A stretch of 64,000 nucleotides of DNA from UBA5078 sp040384465 (GCA_040384465.1 JAZKJF010000001.1:124001-188000), one strand, 5' to 3'. Shown: positions 26,887 to 34,150, numbered from the stretch's first letter. Numbers and translations are program-made. Notes: generated from the letters alone by a model not told the origin.

Positions 26887-28335
26887 TCAAATCACCAGCA
26901 TATCCATAAACTCATGCACCGGCATCGCCTCCAGCGCCTTCTGGTCCTTGCACAGGGCAAAGATCTTTTCGACGCGCGCCGCAGGGAAGCGCGTGGCCAG
27001 GTTGCTGCGGAACTTGCTCTCCAGCAACGGGATACCTTCGGCACGACGACGTCGATGCCCCACCGGATACTCCACTTCCACTTTCTGCGTCGAAGTCCCG
27101 TCCTTGAAGAAAATCTGCAGTGCGTTGGCGATGGAGCGTTTGTCCGCCTCCAGATATTCGCGGGTGTAACGCGGCTCCTCGATCACTTCCATCTTCTCGC
27201 GCAACTGATCGATGATCGGGTTGGCCTTGTGGAAATCGTCCTCATAGTCCTCGGCTACCAGGTTGCCGAAAGCCAGCGGGACAGCTGTCATGTACTGCAG
27301 ACAATGGTCACGATCCGCCGGATTATTGAGCGGGCCGCTCTTGCTGATGATGCGGATCGCAGATTCGTGCGTGTGAATCACGATGCGCTCGATCTGGTCC
27401 AGACGATCTTTCACCAGTGGGTGCAGTCGCACGGCCGCCTCGGCTGCCGTCTGAGAATGGAACTCGGCAGGGAAGGATATCTTGAAGAGAATCTGCTCCA
27501 TGACATAGCTGCCGTAATCCCTTGTAAAGGCGAGTTTATTTCCTTTGAATGAGACATCATAGAAGCCCCACTTCGGCGTTGTCAGCACGCTCGGATAACC
27601 GATCTCGCCACGCATCGTCAGATCTGCCAGACGCACTGCGCGGGAAGTCGCGTCGCCCGCTGCCCAGGATTTGCGCGGACCAGCATTCGGGGAATGACGA
27701 TAGGTGCGCAGGCTCGAACCATCCAGCCAGGCTTGCGAGAGTGCGTCGATAATCTGTGCCTGTGAACCACCGAGCATCTGTGTCACCACGGCCGTCGACG
27801 CAATCCTCACCAGCAACACATGGCACAGGCCCACGCGGTTAAAACTGTTTTCCAGCGCGATCACGCCCTGTATTTCATGCGCCTTGATCATCGCTGTCAG
27901 TACGTCGCGCATCAGGAGCGGCGCCTTGCCTGCGGCGACGTTGCGTTGCGACAAGTAATCAGCCACGGCCAGAATGCCACCGAGGTTGTCAGATGGATGG
28001 CCCCATTCGGCGGCCAGCCAGGTGTCGTTATAATCCAGCCAGCGGATGATGCAGCCGATGTCCCAGGCCGCTTTCACCGGGTCCAGACGGAACTGAGTGC
28101 CGGGAACGCGCGCGCCGTTTGGAACGATAGTGCCTTCGACCAATGGGCCGAGCAATTTGGTGCACTCAGGAAAACGCAGCGCGAGCAGGCCGCAACCCAG
28201 TGTATCCATCAGGCAGTTGCGGGCGGTGTCGTAGGCCTCGGCAGAAGCGACCTCGTAATCGGTGACGTAGCGGGCGATGTCCACCAGTTCCTGATCCGGC
28301 GCTGGTCGTTGGTTGTATTCCACATTGGCTGACAT
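26887..28335 (-). CDS. prpD: 2-methylcitrate dehydratase PrpD
   Basis: PrpD dehydrates 2-methylcitrate in the methylcitrate cycle, which oxidises propionyl-CoA to pyruvate and succinate. The 482 residues match the E. coli length of 483. The MmgE/PrpD signature regions LDYNDTWLAAEWGHPSDNLGG and PTAEFHSQTA-like FPAEFHSQTAAEAA are present. The ATG at 28335 gives the family start; the extension to 28404 overlaps the toxin gene and is rejected. It is separated from prpC by a toxin-antitoxin pair, so expression with prpBC would require read-through. Confidence 0.95.
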   Translation of the reverse strand: MSANVEYNQRPAPDQELVDIARYVTDYEVASAEAYDTARNCLMDTLGCGLLALRFPECTKLLGPLVEGTIVPNGARVPGTQFRLDPVKAAWDIGCIIRWLDYNDTWLAAEWGHPSDNLGGILAVADYLSQRNVAAGKAPLLMRDVLTAMIKAHEIQGVIALENSFNRVGLCHVLLVRIASTAVVTQMLGGSQAQIIDALSQAWLDGSSLRTYRHSPNAGPRKSWAAGDATSRAVRLADLTMRGEIGYPSVLTTPKWGFYDVSFKGNKLAFTRDYGSYVMEQILFKISFPAEFHSQTAAEAAVRLHPLVKDRLDQIERIVIHTHESAIRIISKSGPLNNPADRDHCLQYMTAVPLAFGNLVAEDYEDDFHKANPIIDQLREKMEVIEEPRYTREYLEADKRSIANALQIFFKDGTSTQKVEVEYPVGHRRRRAEGIPLLESKFRSNLATRFPAARVEKIFALCKDQKALEAMPVHEFMDMLVI

Positions 28336-28400
28336 AAATGATGAGTCTCTCGGTTTGTTAATTTTGAAGGTTGTAGTGATGCACTTTGAACATTTTGTAA

Positions 28401-28772
28401 TCACTCGATTTTTTTTGAGAGCCGCCCCTCAGGTACCATTCGGACGTGCAGTATTCTTAGAACATGGATGACCTGTATTTCTTGGGTTAAGCTCAATTCA
28501 TAGTCGAATGACACAAATATTTGATGGCTAGCGCGCCGTCCAATTCTTGCGATTGGGTAGCAATACAGAGTTCTTTGGGTGTCTACTAAAGCTTTCAGAA
28601 GTGGTGCTTTGTCACCGAGGTCAAGAAAATCTGCGAACGACTGCTTGATCAACGCCGCGTACTTTTCGGCCTGCAGTTCACCGAACATTCGGTACGATTG
28701 CTGAATTATTTTGTTAAAGTCATTAGAAGCTTCTGTAGAAATTTTCACCTTCCGTGGTGGTCTTTCATTCAT
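28401..28772 (-). CDS. RelE/ParE family toxin
   Basis: The 123-residue protein has the layout of a ParE/RelE toxin: a helical N-terminus (STEASNDFNKIIQQSYRMFG), a middle beta-strand region and the C-terminal strand VIHVLRILHVRMVP, which is the usual place of the conserved Arg-x-x-His-x-Arg-like end. ParE proteins poison gyrase, while RelE proteins cleave mRNA; the target here cannot be told. Its start overlaps the antitoxin stop by 4 bases (ATGA type), the usual coupling. The pair sits inside the prp cluster. Confidence 0.8.
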   Translation of the reverse strand: MNERPPRKVKISTEASNDFNKIIQQSYRMFGELQAEKYAALIKQSFADFLDLGDKAPLLKALVDTQRTLYCYPIARIGRRASHQIFVSFDYELSLTQEIQVIHVLRILHVRMVPEGRLSKKIE

Positions 28773-29023
28773 TTGAGATGCTGTCTCCCAAGGGCTTCAG
28801 CCGTTAGTTGATCAAGATATCGACTGACCTCACTTGCATTGAGTATCACCGAGCGGCCCTCTGCGATATCACGCTCGCCGACTTTAATTGCTTCAAGCAA
28901 CAACGTCATCTGAGCCTTTTCGGCAGACGCGCGCTCCCGGCTTTCAATCAAGCTGTTGATTAACTCAGCCTGGTCTTCGAGAGACAGGTGGAGCGCCTCT
29001 TGGCGTAGTTCGTCAAGTTTCAT
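28769..29023 (-). CDS. Antitoxin partner of the RelE/ParE toxin
   Basis: The 84-residue protein starts with MKLDELRQEALHLSLEDQAELINSL, the Leu/Glu-rich helix typical of addiction-module components. It ends in a ParD-like toxin-binding tail (AEGRSVILNASEVSRYLDQL). A strong GAGGAGAG ribosome binding site precedes the ATG. A short imperfect palindrome (AAGTA...TACTT, 29056-29073) and a TATACT hexamer on the same strand mark a likely self-regulated promoter. It neutralises the overlapping toxin by family inference. Confidence 0.75.
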   Translation of the reverse strand: MKLDELRQEALHLSLEDQAELINSLIESRERASAEKAQMTLLLEAIKVGERDIAEGRSVILNASEVSRYLDQLTAEALGRQHLK

Positions 29024-29283
29024 AAGTCTCTCCTCTACCTATATGTTCATGTCAAAAGTATAGACTTGTACTTAGAATCCTGCCATTTCACGCTCAAAAT
29101 AGGAATTACAGGATGAATTTTTGAGCTTTTAAAAAATATTTCAAAAATATTCACTTATTTATTGGCGCGTTTTGAAACTGTGAACTAACTTTATATTCGA
29201 GCACACGGAAGGTGTTTAAAAGCCTGCCAAGGATGACAGGCGTTGGGCTGAGTCCGGACAATGCTTCCACAAATCTCAGCCCA

Positions 29284-29314
29284 GGGGGGCAGCAGTGCTG
29301 CCCCCCGACTTTTT
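29284..29314 (+). terminator. Strong G/C hairpin with T tail
   Basis: A 9-bp stem GGGGGGCAG/CTGCCCCCC with a 5-base loop is followed by GACTTTTT on the plus strand. No plus-strand gene ends nearby. It may be a relic of an earlier gene order, or on the minus strand a plain hairpin that limits transcription from prpC into the TA pair. Confidence 0.5.
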
Positions 29315-29328
29315 AACCTCTCTTCCCT

Positions 29329-29401
29329 GTATGAGCCAGCCCTGCTGGCGACCTTCCAAGCCTTGCCCCAAGCCCTATCGCTGGCAGGGCCAGCTCCTAC
29401 A
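29329..29401. repeat. REP pair, family C (AGCCAGCCCTGCTGGC type)
   Basis: Facing elements GAGCCAGCCCTGCTGGCGAC and CGCTGGCAGGGCCAGCTCCT are separated by about 30 bases. They share the TGTAGGAGC-type head of family B but have a different stem (GCTGGC). The pair lies just after the prpC stop. Confidence 0.75.
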
Positions 29402-29412
29402 AAGACCAGGAT

Positions 29413-30537
29413 TTACCGCTCCGCAATATCCACCCACGGCATCGTCGCCGGTCCAATGTAATCCGCACTCGGGCGAATGATGCGGTTGTTGGAGCGCTGC
29501 TCTTTCACATGCGCCGCCCAGCCGGTGACGCGTGACATCACGAAAATCGGTGTAAACAGCTTCGTCGGAATACCCATGAAGTGATACGCAGACGCATGGA
29601 AGAAGTCGGCATTGCAGAACAACTTCTTCTCACGCCACATCACCTCTTCGCAGCGCACGGAAACCGGGTAGAGCACGTCGTCACCGACCTGTGCCGCCAA
29701 TTTCTCAGCCCACTGCTTGATGATCACGTTACGTGGGTCCGACTCTGCATAGATCGCATGCCCGAAGCCCATGACTTTCTCTTTGCGAGCCAGCATGCCA
29801 AGCAATTTCCGCTCGGCCTCGTCCGGGCTCTGCCAGCGTTCGATCATGTCCATCGCCGCTTCGTTGGCGCCACCATGCAGCGGGCCGCGCAATGAACCAA
29901 TCGCGGCTGTCACGCAGGAGTGCATGTCGGAAAGCGTCGAGGCGCATACCCGTGCAGTGAAAGTCGAGGCGTTGAATTCGTGTTCGGCGTAGAGAATCAG
30001 TGACACATTCATCACCTTTTCGAACAGCGCGTTGGGCTTCTCCCCGCTGAGCATATGCAGGAAGTGCGCGCCGATGGAATCGTCATCCAGTGCCGTGTCG
30101 ATGCGCACACCGTCGTGGGTGAAGCGATACCAGTAGCAGATGATGGAGGGCAGGGCGGCGACCAGCCGGTCGATCACATCGTCCTGCTGCGCGAAGCTGT
30201 GTTCCATCTCCAGATTGCCCAGCATCGAGCAGCCTGTGCGCATCACATCCATGGGGTGAGCGTCGGCGGGGATGCGCTCCAGCACTTCCTTCAAGGCTTG
30301 AGGGAGATCGCGTAACGATTTGATTTTACTGACGTAAGCACCAAGGTCTTCGTGATTCGGAAGATGTCCTCGCAGTAGCAGAAAAGCGACTTCTTCGAAG
30401 CGCGCCTTGTCGGCTAGAACACTGATGTCATAGCCCCGATAGGTGAGTCCCGAGCCGGTTTTGCCGACGGTACACAGGGCTGTTTCGCCGGCCACCTGGC
30501 CGCGCAGGCCGGCGCCGGATAAGGGTTTTGCTGCCAT
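29413..30537 (-). CDS. prpC: 2-methylcitrate synthase PrpC
   Basis: PrpC condenses propionyl-CoA with oxaloacetate to 2-methylcitrate. The 374-residue protein belongs to the citrate synthase fold, with the GLRGQVAGETALCTVG start typical of PrpC, HGGANEAAM holding the first catalytic His and GFGHAIYAESDPRN the second, and a conserved C-terminal Asp region. It lies between prpB upstream and the inserted TA pair and prpD downstream. The gap to prpB contains three REP units. Confidence 0.95.
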   Translation of the reverse strand: MAAKPLSGAGLRGQVAGETALCTVGKTGSGLTYRGYDISVLADKARFEEVAFLLLRGHLPNHEDLGAYVSKIKSLRDLPQALKEVLERIPADAHPMDVMRTGCSMLGNLEMEHSFAQQDDVIDRLVAALPSIICYWYRFTHDGVRIDTALDDDSIGAHFLHMLSGEKPNALFEKVMNVSLILYAEHEFNASTFTARVCASTLSDMHSCVTAAIGSLRGPLHGGANEAAMDMIERWQSPDEAERKLLGMLARKEKVMGFGHAIYAESDPRNVIIKQWAEKLAAQVGDDVLYPVSVRCEEVMWREKKLFCNADFFHASAYHFMGIPTKLFTPIFVMSRVTGWAAHVKEQRSNNRIIRPSADYIGPATMPWVDIAER

Positions 30538-30551
30538 TTTAAGTCCTCTTT

Positions 30552-30648
30552 GGTCGCCTGCAGGGCAGGCTCGTACAGGGTGTTTGGTCGCCTGCAGGGC
30601 GGGCTTTTACGGGATATTGTCTGTAGGAGCCTGCCCTGCAGGCGACCA
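30552..30648. repeat. Three REP units, family B, between prpB and prpC
   Basis: Two direct copies (30552-30577 and 30586-30612, the second slightly degenerate) are followed by one inverted copy (30622-30648). They fill almost the whole gap between the prpB stop and the prpC start. They could form alternative hairpins that shield the upstream mRNA or shape the relative expression of prpB and prpC. Confidence 0.85.
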
Positions 30649-30652
30649 TCGA

Positions 30653-31531
30653 CTAAATATTGAAAAGCCGATCCAGCTTCTCTTCATACGCGTGATACCC
30701 CAGCACCTCATACAACTCCTTGCGAGTCTGCATGCTGTCCACCACGCCGCGTTGATCCCCATCCTGCAGAATGCCCGCATACACCAGCTCGGCGGCACGG
30801 CTCATCGCCCGGAAGGCACTCAGCGGATACAGCACCATGCCCACGCCACACGCGCCCAGCTCGGCCTTGTTAAAGAGAGGGGTCGCCCCGAATTCGGTAA
30901 TGTTCGCTAGAATCGGCACCCGCACGGCGGCACTGAAACGCCGGTAGTCCTCCAGATTGGTGATCGCCTCCGGGAAGATCGCATCCGCACCAGCTTCCAC
31001 GCACGCCACGGCGCGCTCGATAGCGGACTCGATACCCTCCACTGCAATCGCGTCGGTCCGCGCCATGATCACGAAATCTGCGTCAGTTCTCGCGTCCACC
31101 GCCGCTTTCACGCGGTCCACCATCTCGTCTTTGCTCACGATCGCCTTGTTGGGCCGATGCCCGCAGCGCTTCTGCGCTACCTGGTCTTCCAGATGTACTG
31201 CTGCCGCTCCCGCTTTTTCCATTGCTTTGATCGTGCGGGCGATGTTGAACGCGCCGCCCCAGCCGGTGTCGATGTCGACCAGCAAAGGCAGGAAAGTAGC
31301 GGAGGTGATGCGCTCCACATCGATGATGACGTCATTGAGGCTGGTGATGCCGAGATCGGGCAACCCGTAGGAAGCATTGGCCACGCCCGCGCCGGAAAGA
31401 TAGATGGCTTGATGCCCGGCGCGCTGGGCGAGCATGGCGCTGTAGGCATTGATGGTGCCGACGATCTGTAGCGGCGAATTGGCCTGCAGCGCCCGGCGAA
31501 ATCTGGCGCCAGCGCTCAATGGAATCGACAT
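30653..31531 (-). CDS. prpB: 2-methylisocitrate lyase PrpB
   Basis: PrpB splits 2-methylisocitrate into pyruvate and succinate, the last step of the methylcitrate cycle. The 292 residues belong to the isocitrate lyase/PEP mutase family. The motif KRCGHRP holds the catalytic Cys, and VDIDTGWGG is the metal-binding region. The ATG at 31531 gives the family start MSIPLSAGARFR; the extension to 31570 is rejected. It is the first gene of the prp set as read. No PrpR or GntR-type regulator is adjacent, which is unusual. Confidence 0.95.
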   Translation of the reverse strand: MSIPLSAGARFRRALQANSPLQIVGTINAYSAMLAQRAGHQAIYLSGAGVANASYGLPDLGITSLNDVIIDVERITSATFLPLLVDIDTGWGGAFNIARTIKAMEKAGAAAVHLEDQVAQKRCGHRPNKAIVSKDEMVDRVKAAVDARTDADFVIMARTDAIAVEGIESAIERAVACVEAGADAIFPEAITNLEDYRRFSAAVRVPILANITEFGATPLFNKAELGACGVGMVLYPLSAFRAMSRAAELVYAGILQDGDQRGVVDSMQTRKELYEVLGYHAYEEKLDRLFNI

Positions 31532-31674
31532 GGGGTTACCCTCTGGATGCTTCGCGAAAACTGCCTGCAAGGTAAAGGAAAGGGTTGGTGAAGTAAATCA
31601 GGGTAATTCGCTTCGACCGCGCCGGAGTGCGGCCTGTCGCTGTGGGTAGCCTACACCCCATGCATCTGCCAAAA

Positions 31675-31827
31675 CTAACGATCAGCGCGTGCATCAAGTA
31701 AAGCCTGCTGAATTTCCATCAGCCCCTCATCCTCTGGGGTGCCCATAAACCCCAGCTCTATGCGACGGGAAAGTGCGTCGAAACGTGCCTGCATGCTTCG
31801 GATGCGTTCGCTTGTTTCAATAATCAT
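31675..31827 (-). CDS. Small hypothetical protein (50 aa)
   Basis: Not recognised. The reading frame is open to 31962, but the ATG at 31827 is preceded by GGAG at good spacing and gives a 50-residue, charged, probably helical protein (MIIETSERIRSMQARFDALS ... ALLDARADR). It lies divergent from the HepT gene with about 150 bases between them. It could be a relic or a small partner of the neighbouring toxin-antitoxin genes. Confidence 0.4.
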   Translation of the reverse strand: MIIETSERIRSMQARFDALSRRIELGFMGTPEDEGLMEIQQALLDARADR

Positions 31828-31977
31828 TGCTTGCTCCAAGTCAGTATGACAATGCAGGTCATTTTGGACCTCGTACTGCGGCGCTGCAACCCAAGAAATC
31901 GGCGGCGCAACGGACGATCCTATGCTACCTTTCTGCTTGTAAAGAGATTGCGATAACCGCAAAGCAGGTCAGAGCAA

Positions 31978-32403
31978 ATGAATATGGATGAAGTCGATAC
32001 TCGCTGGAAACAACGCCTCGCCAATTTTAATAAAGCATTTGGTCAGCTAAGTGATGCGGTCTCATTGATGGCTGCTCGCGAACTGAGCCCTCTCGAACGG
32101 CAGGGTGTCATTCAAGCGTTTGAGTACACCTACGAACTCGGCTGGAAGGTGCTGCGAGATTACTTGCGCTGGCAGGGCAATGCAGAGCTGAGTGGTTCTC
32201 GCGACACGCTGCGTGAGGCTTTCTCTGCGAAACTGATCGATGACGGCGAGATTTGGATGGATATGCTTCAGGATCGCAATCGCACGTCACACACTTATAA
32301 TGAAGCCACAGCAACGGAGATACTCAACAACATTCAAGCGCATTACCACGCGCTGTTACAAAAGTTGCAGTGGAAAATGAACAGCTTGGCGAGCACGGGC
32401 TAA
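31978..32403 (+). CDS. hepT: HEPN-domain toxin, HepT/HI0074 family
   Basis: The 141-residue helical protein is of the nucleotidyltransferase substrate-binding (HI0074) type. It carries the HEPN RNase signature RX4HXY as Arg100-N-R-T-S-His105-T-Tyr107. In the characterised HepT/MntA pairs the HEPN protein is an RNase toxin, and its partner inactivates it by adding AMP to this tyrosine; that mechanism is assumed here by family. The gene is followed after 6 bases by the MNT-domain gene, the usual order. ATGs at 31978 and 31984 are both possible. Confidence 0.85.
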   Translation: MNMDEVDTRWKQRLANFNKAFGQLSDAVSLMAARELSPLERQGVIQAFEYTYELGWKVLRDYLRWQGNAELSGSRDTLREAFSAKLIDDGEIWMDMLQDRNRTSHTYNEATATEILNNIQAHYHALLQKLQWKMNSLASTG

Positions 32404-32409
32404 ACCAAT

Positions 32410-32742
32410 ATGCCATCAGTGAACAGCGGCCTGAGTATTCAAACTATTTCCCGATTGAGTGGAATCTTCGCCAGACATGAAAAAGTCAGTAGCGTTGTGC
32501 TCTACGGCTCTCGCGCGAAGGGTAATTGGAGGAACGAGTCGGATATCGATTTAACGATTCATGCTGACGGTTTGGAATGGTCCGAATTCCAGCAAATCGA
32601 GCGTGAGATAGATGATCTGTTGTTACCGTGGAAAATTGATCTGTCGCTCTATGACCACATTGAAAGCCAAGAGCTGCGGGAACATATCGAGCGTGTCGGT
32701 AAGGTTTTTTACAGGTGTGGGAGCGGGCCCGCCCGCGATTGA
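32410..32742 (+). CDS. mntA: Minimal nucleotidyltransferase antitoxin, MntA family
   Basis: The 110-residue protein has the polymerase-beta-type motif Gly33-Ser34 (YGSRAKG) followed by Asp45-x-Asp47 (DIDLT), with a later acidic strand WKIDLSLYD, so the catalytic residues are intact. It is expected to transfer AMP to HepT and neutralise it. The last eight or nine codons (RCGSGPARD and the stop) are contributed by a family A REP that begins at 32715, so the original C-terminus has been replaced. The rest of the family domain is present. Confidence 0.85.
   Translation: MPSVNSGLSIQTISRLSGIFARHEKVSSVVLYGSRAKGNWRNESDIDLTIHADGLEWSEFQQIEREIDDLLLPWKIDLSLYDHIESQELREHIERVGKVFYRCGSGPARD
32715..32742. 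repeat. Single REP, family A, at the end of mntA
   Basis: A solitary family A copy (TGTGGGAGCGGGCCC...) whose TGA serves as the stop codon of mntA. No inverted partner is nearby, unlike the other family A copies. Confidence 0.85.
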
Positions 32743-32775
32743 CCTTCGCCTTTTAAGCGATATAGGAGAAACACC

Positions 32776-32928
32776 ATGTACCCAGCAGTGACGAGCGTGA
32801 CGGCGCAAGATGACTATGTCCTGGCTGTTGAGTTTGATAATGGCGAACTCAGGCGCTTGGACATGAAACCATATCTGAATTTTGCGGACCGTAGTGGTTC
32901 ACGCAAACACACGAGTAGAAAGCGATGA
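32776..32928 (+). pseudogene. Truncated DUF2442 protein
   Basis: The 50-codon frame starts MYPAVTSVTAQDDYVLAVEF and reaches MKPYLNF, which matches the first half of DUF2442 proteins, small partners of HEPN/MNT or toxin genes. The usual second half (about 35 residues ending in a strand with WPN/WEDGxD-like sequence) is replaced by an unrelated basic tail ending at 32928. It is read best as a 3'-truncated remnant, though the fragment could still be translated; AGGAG precedes its ATG. Its stop overlaps the next start (ATGA). Confidence 0.6.
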
Positions 32929-33140
32929 GAACTATAGAAGCTACAATTGACACGAATGGACAGCTCCACACTTCGGAATCCTTGGAGTTCGAGGGAGAGC
33001 AGCGCGTTCTGGTGACCTTTTTGGATGTCACTGATGCTGATAGTTTTGAAGTGACTTTACTAAGTCAGACCTCATTGGAAGAGGACTGGGGCAGATCAGA
33101 GGAAGATCGAGCATGGAGACATTTGCAGCAAGAGAAGTAG
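32925..33140 (+). CDS. Putative orphan antitoxin
   Basis: The 71-residue protein has an N-terminal strand-rich half (MRTIEATIDTNGQLHTSESL ... RVLVTFLD) like the swapped-hairpin DNA-binding antitoxins that go with PIN or RelE toxins, and an acidic tail with EDWGRSEEDRAW. This tail resembles the EDW-x-x-xEEDxAW ending of many type II antitoxins. No toxin gene follows; the downstream sequence is a REP. It overlaps the truncated DUF2442 frame by 4 bases. Either it is an orphan or its partner has been deleted. Confidence 0.6.
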   Translation: MRTIEATIDTNGQLHTSESLEFEGEQRVLVTFLDVTDADSFEVTLLSQTSLEEDWGRSEEDRAWRHLQQEK

Positions 33141-33180
33141 TGCTGGCCTCATCGGAGTAACAGATTAGCTAACCCACGTC

Positions 33181-33264
33181 TGTGGGAGTGTACCCGAGGG
33201 CATAAAGGCTTGCCCGCGATTGAATTACCACAAAACCCAATCGCGGGCAGGCCCGCTCCCACAT
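33181..33264. repeat. REP pair: variant A' facing a standard family A copy
   Basis: The left unit (33181-33222) starts like family A (TGTGGGAG) and ends like it (TTGCCCGCGAT) but carries an extra insert of about 16 bases with the sequence TACCCGAGGGCATAAAG. The right unit is an ordinary inverted family A copy. The same variant occurs at 33702-33742 on the other side of the vapC remnant. Confidence 0.85.
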
Positions 33265-33270
33265 CAGTCC

Positions 33271-33681
33271 TCAAGGCGCCAAAACGTTGGGAAGCGTCTG
33301 AGCGCCCTTGTCGAAGCTGAGAAGGTGGGGGCACCCAAGCGCTCCTGCCTTGCGGGCGATTAATGCGTCCTGAAAGTCGCAATTCTCAAACTCCATAAAA
33401 TCGTTCAAAGCGCTCCATACAACGTTATTGCTTTCGAAGCGTATGGATGGGTCTTCCAGCAGTGCCATGACCGTGTTCGCGATGTCATCGCGAGCTGCTG
33501 CATAGCGTTTGCCACATAGAGTCCAAATAGTCTCCGCCAGCACAACGTCAGTAATCAGAATGTCGTCATGTTGAGCCAATGCAGAATCCGCCTTCCTACT
33601 CTGCACGGGGTCATCATGCAGCAACCTTCTCAGAAGAACCGACGCTGTGGGAGCGAGCCTGCTCGCGATTGAATTTTGCAT
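33271..33681 (-). pseudogene. vapC: VapC-like PIN-domain toxin, 5' end replaced by a REP
   Basis: Residues from SVLLRRLLHDDPVQ onwards match VapC-type PIN RNases, including the acidic TDVVLAETIWTL and CDFQDALIA positions. The first 12 codons of the open frame (MQNSIASRLAPT) are simply the translation of a REP (33646-33681). The family start, with the first catalytic Asp in the pattern M-x-x-x-D-T-(N/S)-V-L, is missing. The toxin is therefore probably inactive, and its natural start and coupling to vapB are lost. It could still be translated from the REP-borne ATG. Confidence 0.75.
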
Positions 33682-33742
33682 TTTTGTTGAAATCTCTCAA
33701 AAATCGCGGGCAAGGCCTTTATGCCCTTGGGTACGCCCCACA
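33646..33742. repeat. REP doublet inserted between vapB and vapC
   Basis: A family A-like copy (GAGCGAGCCTGCTCGCGATT, 33646-33671) and an inverted variant A' copy (33702-33742) are separated by about 30 bases. The element encodes the last 13-14 residues of the VapB frame and the first 12 of the VapC frame, so it has replaced the vapB-vapC junction. Confidence 0.85.
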
Positions 33743-33957
33743 CTCATTGCGTCGTCACGAGACTCCGAATCCGTCACGTCAGCCCTTGCTTTGAGGTGCT
33801 GCAACACACCCGCACTGGCGTTGTGCCGTTGCTTGATCAATGTGATATGCCCGTTGTGTTCGAGGATGCGAAATTGCTCGCCAGGCTGAATGCCAGCCTT
33901 GTCGCACAACTCTTTGGGCAAAGTGATTTGGCGTTTGCTGCTTAAGGTGGCCATCAT
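33697..33957 (-). CDS. vapB: AbrB/VapB-type antitoxin with REP-derived C-terminus
   Basis: The 86-residue protein starts with an AbrB/MazE swapped-hairpin DNA-binding domain (ATLSSKRQITLPKELCDKAGIQPGEQF, residues 3-29). A linker and ARADVTDSESRDDAM follow. The final residues GRTQGHKGLARDF are translated from an inserted REP, so the original toxin-binding tail is probably altered. DNA binding may persist. Upstream on the minus strand there is room for a promoter. Together with the vapC remnant it is a decayed TA pair. Confidence 0.75.
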   Translation of the reverse strand: MMATLSSKRQITLPKELCDKAGIQPGEQFRILEHNGHITLIKQRHNASAGVLQHLKARADVTDSESRDDAMSVGRTQGHKGLARDF

Positions 33958-34082
33958 TGACTCCTGACGTGGTGAGAGAATTTCTGAGCGAGACAGTCAT
34001 TGCATTGCCCAGCTTTACTATATCTTGATTGGTAAAGCTGTCGCCAGCTCTAATTAAATACCGCACCTAAGGTATAGCACAC

Positions 34083-34150
34083 TGTGGGAGCGGGCCTTGC
34101 CCGCGATAGATTTCAGCACAAACCCATCGCGGGCAGGCCCGCTCCCACAC
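34083..34150. repeat. REP pair, family A
   Basis: Two inverted family A copies separated by about 19 bases. They mark the boundary between the toxin-antitoxin region and the exopolysaccharide locus. Confidence 0.9.

Larger units (their letters stand above)
29024..29412. other. Intergenic region between the TA pair and prpC
   Basis: No gene is visible. The first 150 bases are very AT-rich and hold the antitoxin promoter. The rest contains three structured elements: an inverted repeat TGGGCTGAG/CTCAGCCCA (29244-29252 and 29275-29283), a G/C-rich hairpin (29284-29306) and a family C REP (29329-29401). The join between the prp genes and the inserted TA pair probably lies here. Confidence 0.6.

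Noticed and set aside
24078..34150. Repeated palindromes considered as a CRISPR array
   Set aside because: The units are dispersed, occur as inverted pairs, and have no regular spacers or cas genes; they are REP elements.
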